Shown here: positions 6,547-7,876 of the stretch, piece by piece
Position numbering within the stretch: position 1 is the first letter of the stretch
How the letters are laid out: every line of letters begins with the position of its first letter
Source: Micropepsaceae bacterium
GTDB lineage: Bacteria; Pseudomonadota; Alphaproteobacteria; Micropepsales; Micropepsaceae
Assembly (NCBI GenBank): GCA_025450355.1
Contig: JANWHR010000070.1
Coordinates: 1 to 7,876 of the forward strand
DNA: 7,876 nucleotides
Direction: 5' to 3'
Notes under the pieces: model-generated
What the model saw: the letters and a program-made list of their open reading frames with translations, nothing else
Databases searched by the model: none
Told to the model about the DNA's origin: nothing
Position numbers and translations under genes: made by a program

Positions 6547-6867
6547 GTGCGCCCGCTGTCCGTTGCGTCTGTGGTGGTGGTGCTTTTGGCTGCACCTGCC
6601 GCTGCTGCGCCAACCTGTCAGAATGTGAAGGGCGAAACGATCCGATGCGGCACGACCGGTGCGATGCCCGTGGGCTGGAAACTGCCTGCCCCGCAACGGG
6701 ACCAGTTGGCGTCACCCGCGTCTGACGAATCGAACGCGATCCGAATTCTGCAGGCAGTCTGTGTTTTGGGAGTCTTTTTCAGCCTGCTGGCGCTGATGCC
6801 GGACTTTGATGGTCCTCGTCCCGGGGATTGGGACACCGAAGAGAGTGAAACAAAGCCGCGCCGCTGA
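6547..6867 (+). CDS. Small exported membrane protein of unknown function (MPVGW motif)
   Basis: A 106-residue protein starting at GTG (6547). Residues about 5-21 form a signal peptide with an alanine-rich cleavage region. A short mature part follows, with CQNVKGETIRCG (24-35, two Cys that could pair) and GAMPVGWKLP (38-47). A second hydrophobic segment at about 66-83 looks like a membrane anchor, and the tail is charged. The Cys-x9-Cys and MPVGW pattern resembles a small conserved hypothetical protein I have seen in alphaproteobacteria, but I cannot name a function. No clear ribosome-binding site precedes the GTG, and an in-frame stop at 6484 limits upstream alternatives. It lies 65 bases after the methyltransferase on the same strand and could share its transcript. 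Confidence 0.65.
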   Translation: MRPLSVASVVVVLLAAPAAAAPTCQNVKGETIRCGTTGAMPVGWKLPAPQRDQLASPASDESNAIRILQAVCVLGVFFSLLALMPDFDGPRPGDWDTEESETKPRR

Positions 6868-6887
6868 AACAGAATGGCCGCGGCTGC

Positions 6888-6908
6888 GTTATACGTCCCG
6901 CGTACAAC
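6888..6908. promoter_or_regulatory. Inverted-repeat operator candidate of the higBA locus
   Basis: GTTATACG (6888-6895) and CGTACAAC (6901-6908) form an inverted repeat with one mismatched pair and a 5-base centre, ending 10 bases before the higB ATG. HigA antitoxins normally repress their own promoter by binding such palindromes. TTATAC inside the left arm could also serve as a -10 box, although its -35 partner is weak. Confidence 0.45.
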
Positions 6909-6918
6909 AGATTGCATA

Positions 6919-7323
6919 ATGATCCTGAATTTTCTGACAGTGGCGACCGAACGTTTCTGGTTCGGTGCGATGCGCAGAAAAACGCATCGCTGGTACGGCG
7001 GCGCCGCCCTGCGAAAACTCGATATGCTCGACCGCGCACTCCTGCTCAGCGATCTCCGCGCGGCGCCTGCAAACCGGTTGAAGCGTCTCAAAGGCGACCG
7101 CAGGGGACAACATTCCATTCATCTGAACGACCGCTGGCGAATCTGTTTCGTCTGGACCGGTCATGGAGCGGCGAATGTGGAAATTGTCGACTACCATCAA
7201 GGGTGTTCCCGCGGAACCTGTCGCGGTTCTGCGGGTGCCGTCGCTGCCAAAGAACCACCACAACCGCCACGCGGCGCCGGCCAAAATCCAGCCAAAGGTA
7301 AAATCGCGCACCGGGCATCATGA
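6919..7323 (+). CDS. higB: HigB-type RelE/ParE-superfamily mRNA interferase toxin, C-terminally extended
   Basis: The first 93 residues match HigB toxins throughout: ERFW near the N-terminus (11-14), a basic helical stretch with RRK (19-21), the LKRLKGDRRG segment (about 54-63) in the position of the family's HPLKGD, NDRWRI (70-75) with the conserved Arg, and the VDYH ending (90-93). HigB proteins cleave mRNA at the ribosome and are neutralised by the HigA encoded next to them. Family members normally stop right after the DYH. Here codon 94 is CAA (7198-7200), one base from TAA, and the frame continues 41 residues through low-complexity Gly/Ala/Pro-rich sequence to TGA at 7321-7323. That suggests a lost stop codon or an inserted segment. 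The added tail may impair the toxin or be tolerated. I chose the ATG at 6919 because it begins the homologous region (MILNFL); the frame opens earlier, at 6874, across the operator. Confidence 0.75.
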   Translation: MILNFLTVATERFWFGAMRRKTHRWYGGAALRKLDMLDRALLLSDLRAAPANRLKRLKGDRRGQHSIHLNDRWRICFVWTGHGAANVEIVDYHQGCSRGTCRGSAGAVAAKEPPQPPRGAGQNPAKGKIAHRAS

Positions 7324-7435
7324 TCCACGAAGGCCGCACGCGCCAAAGCCGTTGAAATGGCAATCGGTGCACAACTGGCACATCCCGGCCGGGCAGATCT
7401 CGCACAAGGCCAGAGTTGGTCATTCCATTGGGCAG
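7201..7435. other. Abnormal spacer between higB and higA
   Basis: In HigBA loci the two genes are usually separated by a few bases to a few tens. Here about 235 bases lie between the canonical end of the toxin and the antitoxin start. The + strand frame of higA is open across it, as is the extended higB frame until 7323, but neither translation resembles a protein I know. An 8-base direct repeat, CGCGGAAC, occurs at 7210-7217 and 7441-7448, close to the edges of the unexplained stretch. On the minus strand, 7318-7407 encodes a Cys-rich peptide of 29 residues from a TTG start. I see no terminator or recognisable mobile element. Confidence 0.5.
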
Positions 7436-7741
7436 GTGCGCGCGGAACTGCCGGATCGTGTCACGTCACATCCGGGAGACGTGCTTCGCGAGGAATTCCT
7501 CAAACCATTTGGATTGTCCGTAAACGGACTGGCGCTGGCGCTGCGTGTCCCCGCCAACCGCGTCGGCGCGATCGTCAAGGGCGAGCGTTCTGTGACCGCG
7601 GACACGGCGCTCCGCCTTGGCCGGTTTTTCGGCAACAGCCCTGAGTTCTGGATGAGCCTGCAATGCATGCATGATCTGACCCGCGTCCGGCGGGAGTTTG
7701 GTACGGTTATTCAGCGTGAGGTTCACCCGCGAGGTGATTGA
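7436..7741 (+). CDS. higA: HigA-type XRE-family antitoxin
   Basis: A 101-residue protein when started at GTG (7436). The family signature is clear: SHPGDVLREEFLKP (11-24), a helix-turn-helix at about 28-52 (GLSVNGLALALRVPANRV then GERSVTADTALRL), the GNSPEFWMSLQ segment (66-76), and the EVHPR ending (95-99). It should bind HigB, block it and repress the operator upstream of higB. The frame is open from 7163, but residues before 7436 do not resemble HigA, and the GTG gives the usual family length (about 95-105). ATG starts within the core would remove the conserved HPG region. The ribosome-binding site is poor (GGGCAG just upstream). The antitoxin core looks intact even though its spacing from the toxin is abnormal. 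Confidence 0.82.
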   Translation: MRAELPDRVTSHPGDVLREEFLKPFGLSVNGLALALRVPANRVGAIVKGERSVTADTALRLGRFFGNSPEFWMSLQCMHDLTRVRREFGTVIQREVHPRGD

Positions 7742-7744
7742 ATG

Positions 7745-7840
7745 CGGATGCGGGCTAGAAGCCCGCGGTACAAGAAAAATGCGGGCGGGGAGGCCGGCGG
7801 TGCAAGAAGGGGCGGGGAGGCGAGGCCCGCGGTCCAAAAA
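7745..7840. repeat. Three imperfect ~32-bp palindromic GC-rich units (REP-like)
   Basis: GCCCGCGGTACAAGAA (7761-7776), GCCGGCGGTGCAAGAA (7793-7808) and GCCCGCGGTCCAAAAA (7825-7840) recur at exactly 32-base intervals, each preceded by a degenerate GCGGG stretch. The first unit forms a clean hairpin, GCGGGCT-AGA-AGCCCGC (7751-7767, with its first G at 7750). The later two have diverged stems. The array begins three bases after the higA stop. GC-rich dyads of this kind commonly sit between genes as repetitive extragenic palindromes and may slow mRNA decay or help end transcription. The last unit is followed by a run of six A on the + strand (T on the minus strand), so it could act as a terminator for a minus-strand gene to the right. 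Confidence 0.7.
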
Positions 7841-7844
7841 ACCA

Positions 7845-7876
7845 TTATTCCAGAGCTGCCCTGATGCGTTCGGCAA
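7845..7876 (-). CDS. Possible C-terminal end of a minus-strand gene leaving the window
   Basis: In one minus-strand frame the last 32 bases read AERIRAALE followed by TAA (7845-7847), a composition typical of a helical protein terminus. The gene would converge on higA, with the palindromic repeats between them. Only nine residues are visible, so this is a suggestion and no family can be named. Confidence 0.3.
   Translation of the reverse strand, partial: AERIRAALE

Noticed and set aside
1..7876. CRISPR array, insertion sequence or integrase
   Set aside because: No regularly spaced identical repeats with unique spacers, no transposase or integrase motif, and no second copy of the tRNA 3' end were seen on reading the window.

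Overview
The window is GC-rich and probably comes from an alphaproteobacterium. The support is family-level only: the PIMT-type methyltransferase is the divergent form I associate with that class, a small 'MPVGW' membrane protein resembles hypothetical proteins I recall from there, and the HigBA pair is of proteobacterial type. No marker fixes the genus. Genes are dense, and no gene-free stretch exceeds 300 bases.

Left part (1-4683, + strand) looks like an accessory cell-surface module. It opens with a near-consensus sigma-54 promoter (about 30-45) driving a secreted PEP-CTERM protein (132-707). Next is an unusual 758-residue fusion of a family-2 glycosyltransferase, a phosphopantetheine carrier domain and an alpha/beta-hydrolase thioesterase whose nucleophile elbow carries Cys instead of Ser (822-3098). 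Overlapping it is a stand-alone acyl/aryl/amino-acid adenylating enzyme (3091-4683). Together these two genes hold the parts of a minimal assembly line: activate an acid, load it on the carrier, release it by the thioesterase, with a sugar transferase on the same polypeptide. The likely output is an acylated or aminoacylated sugar or glycan, but no substrate can be read from the sequence. This is the best candidate for an undescribed system here.

Middle (4662-6867). A tRNA-Cys(GCA) lies on the minus strand, and its 3' end overlaps the last codons of the adenylating gene, so the left module abuts the classic integration side of a tRNA gene. It is followed by a minus-strand exported phospholipase D-like nuclease with an OB-fold tail (4789-5694). 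Divergently, behind a good sigma-70 promoter, come a PIMT-family methyltransferase (5825-6481) and a small exported membrane protein (6547-6867).

Right part (6888-7876). A HigB-type RNase toxin and a HigA-type antitoxin lie behind an inverted-repeat operator candidate. The locus is abnormal: higB reads past the position where the family normally stops, and about 230 bases separate the canonical end of higB from higA. After higA comes a run of three imperfect, roughly 32-bp-period palindromic GC-rich units, and then possibly the last codons of a minus-strand gene that leaves the window.
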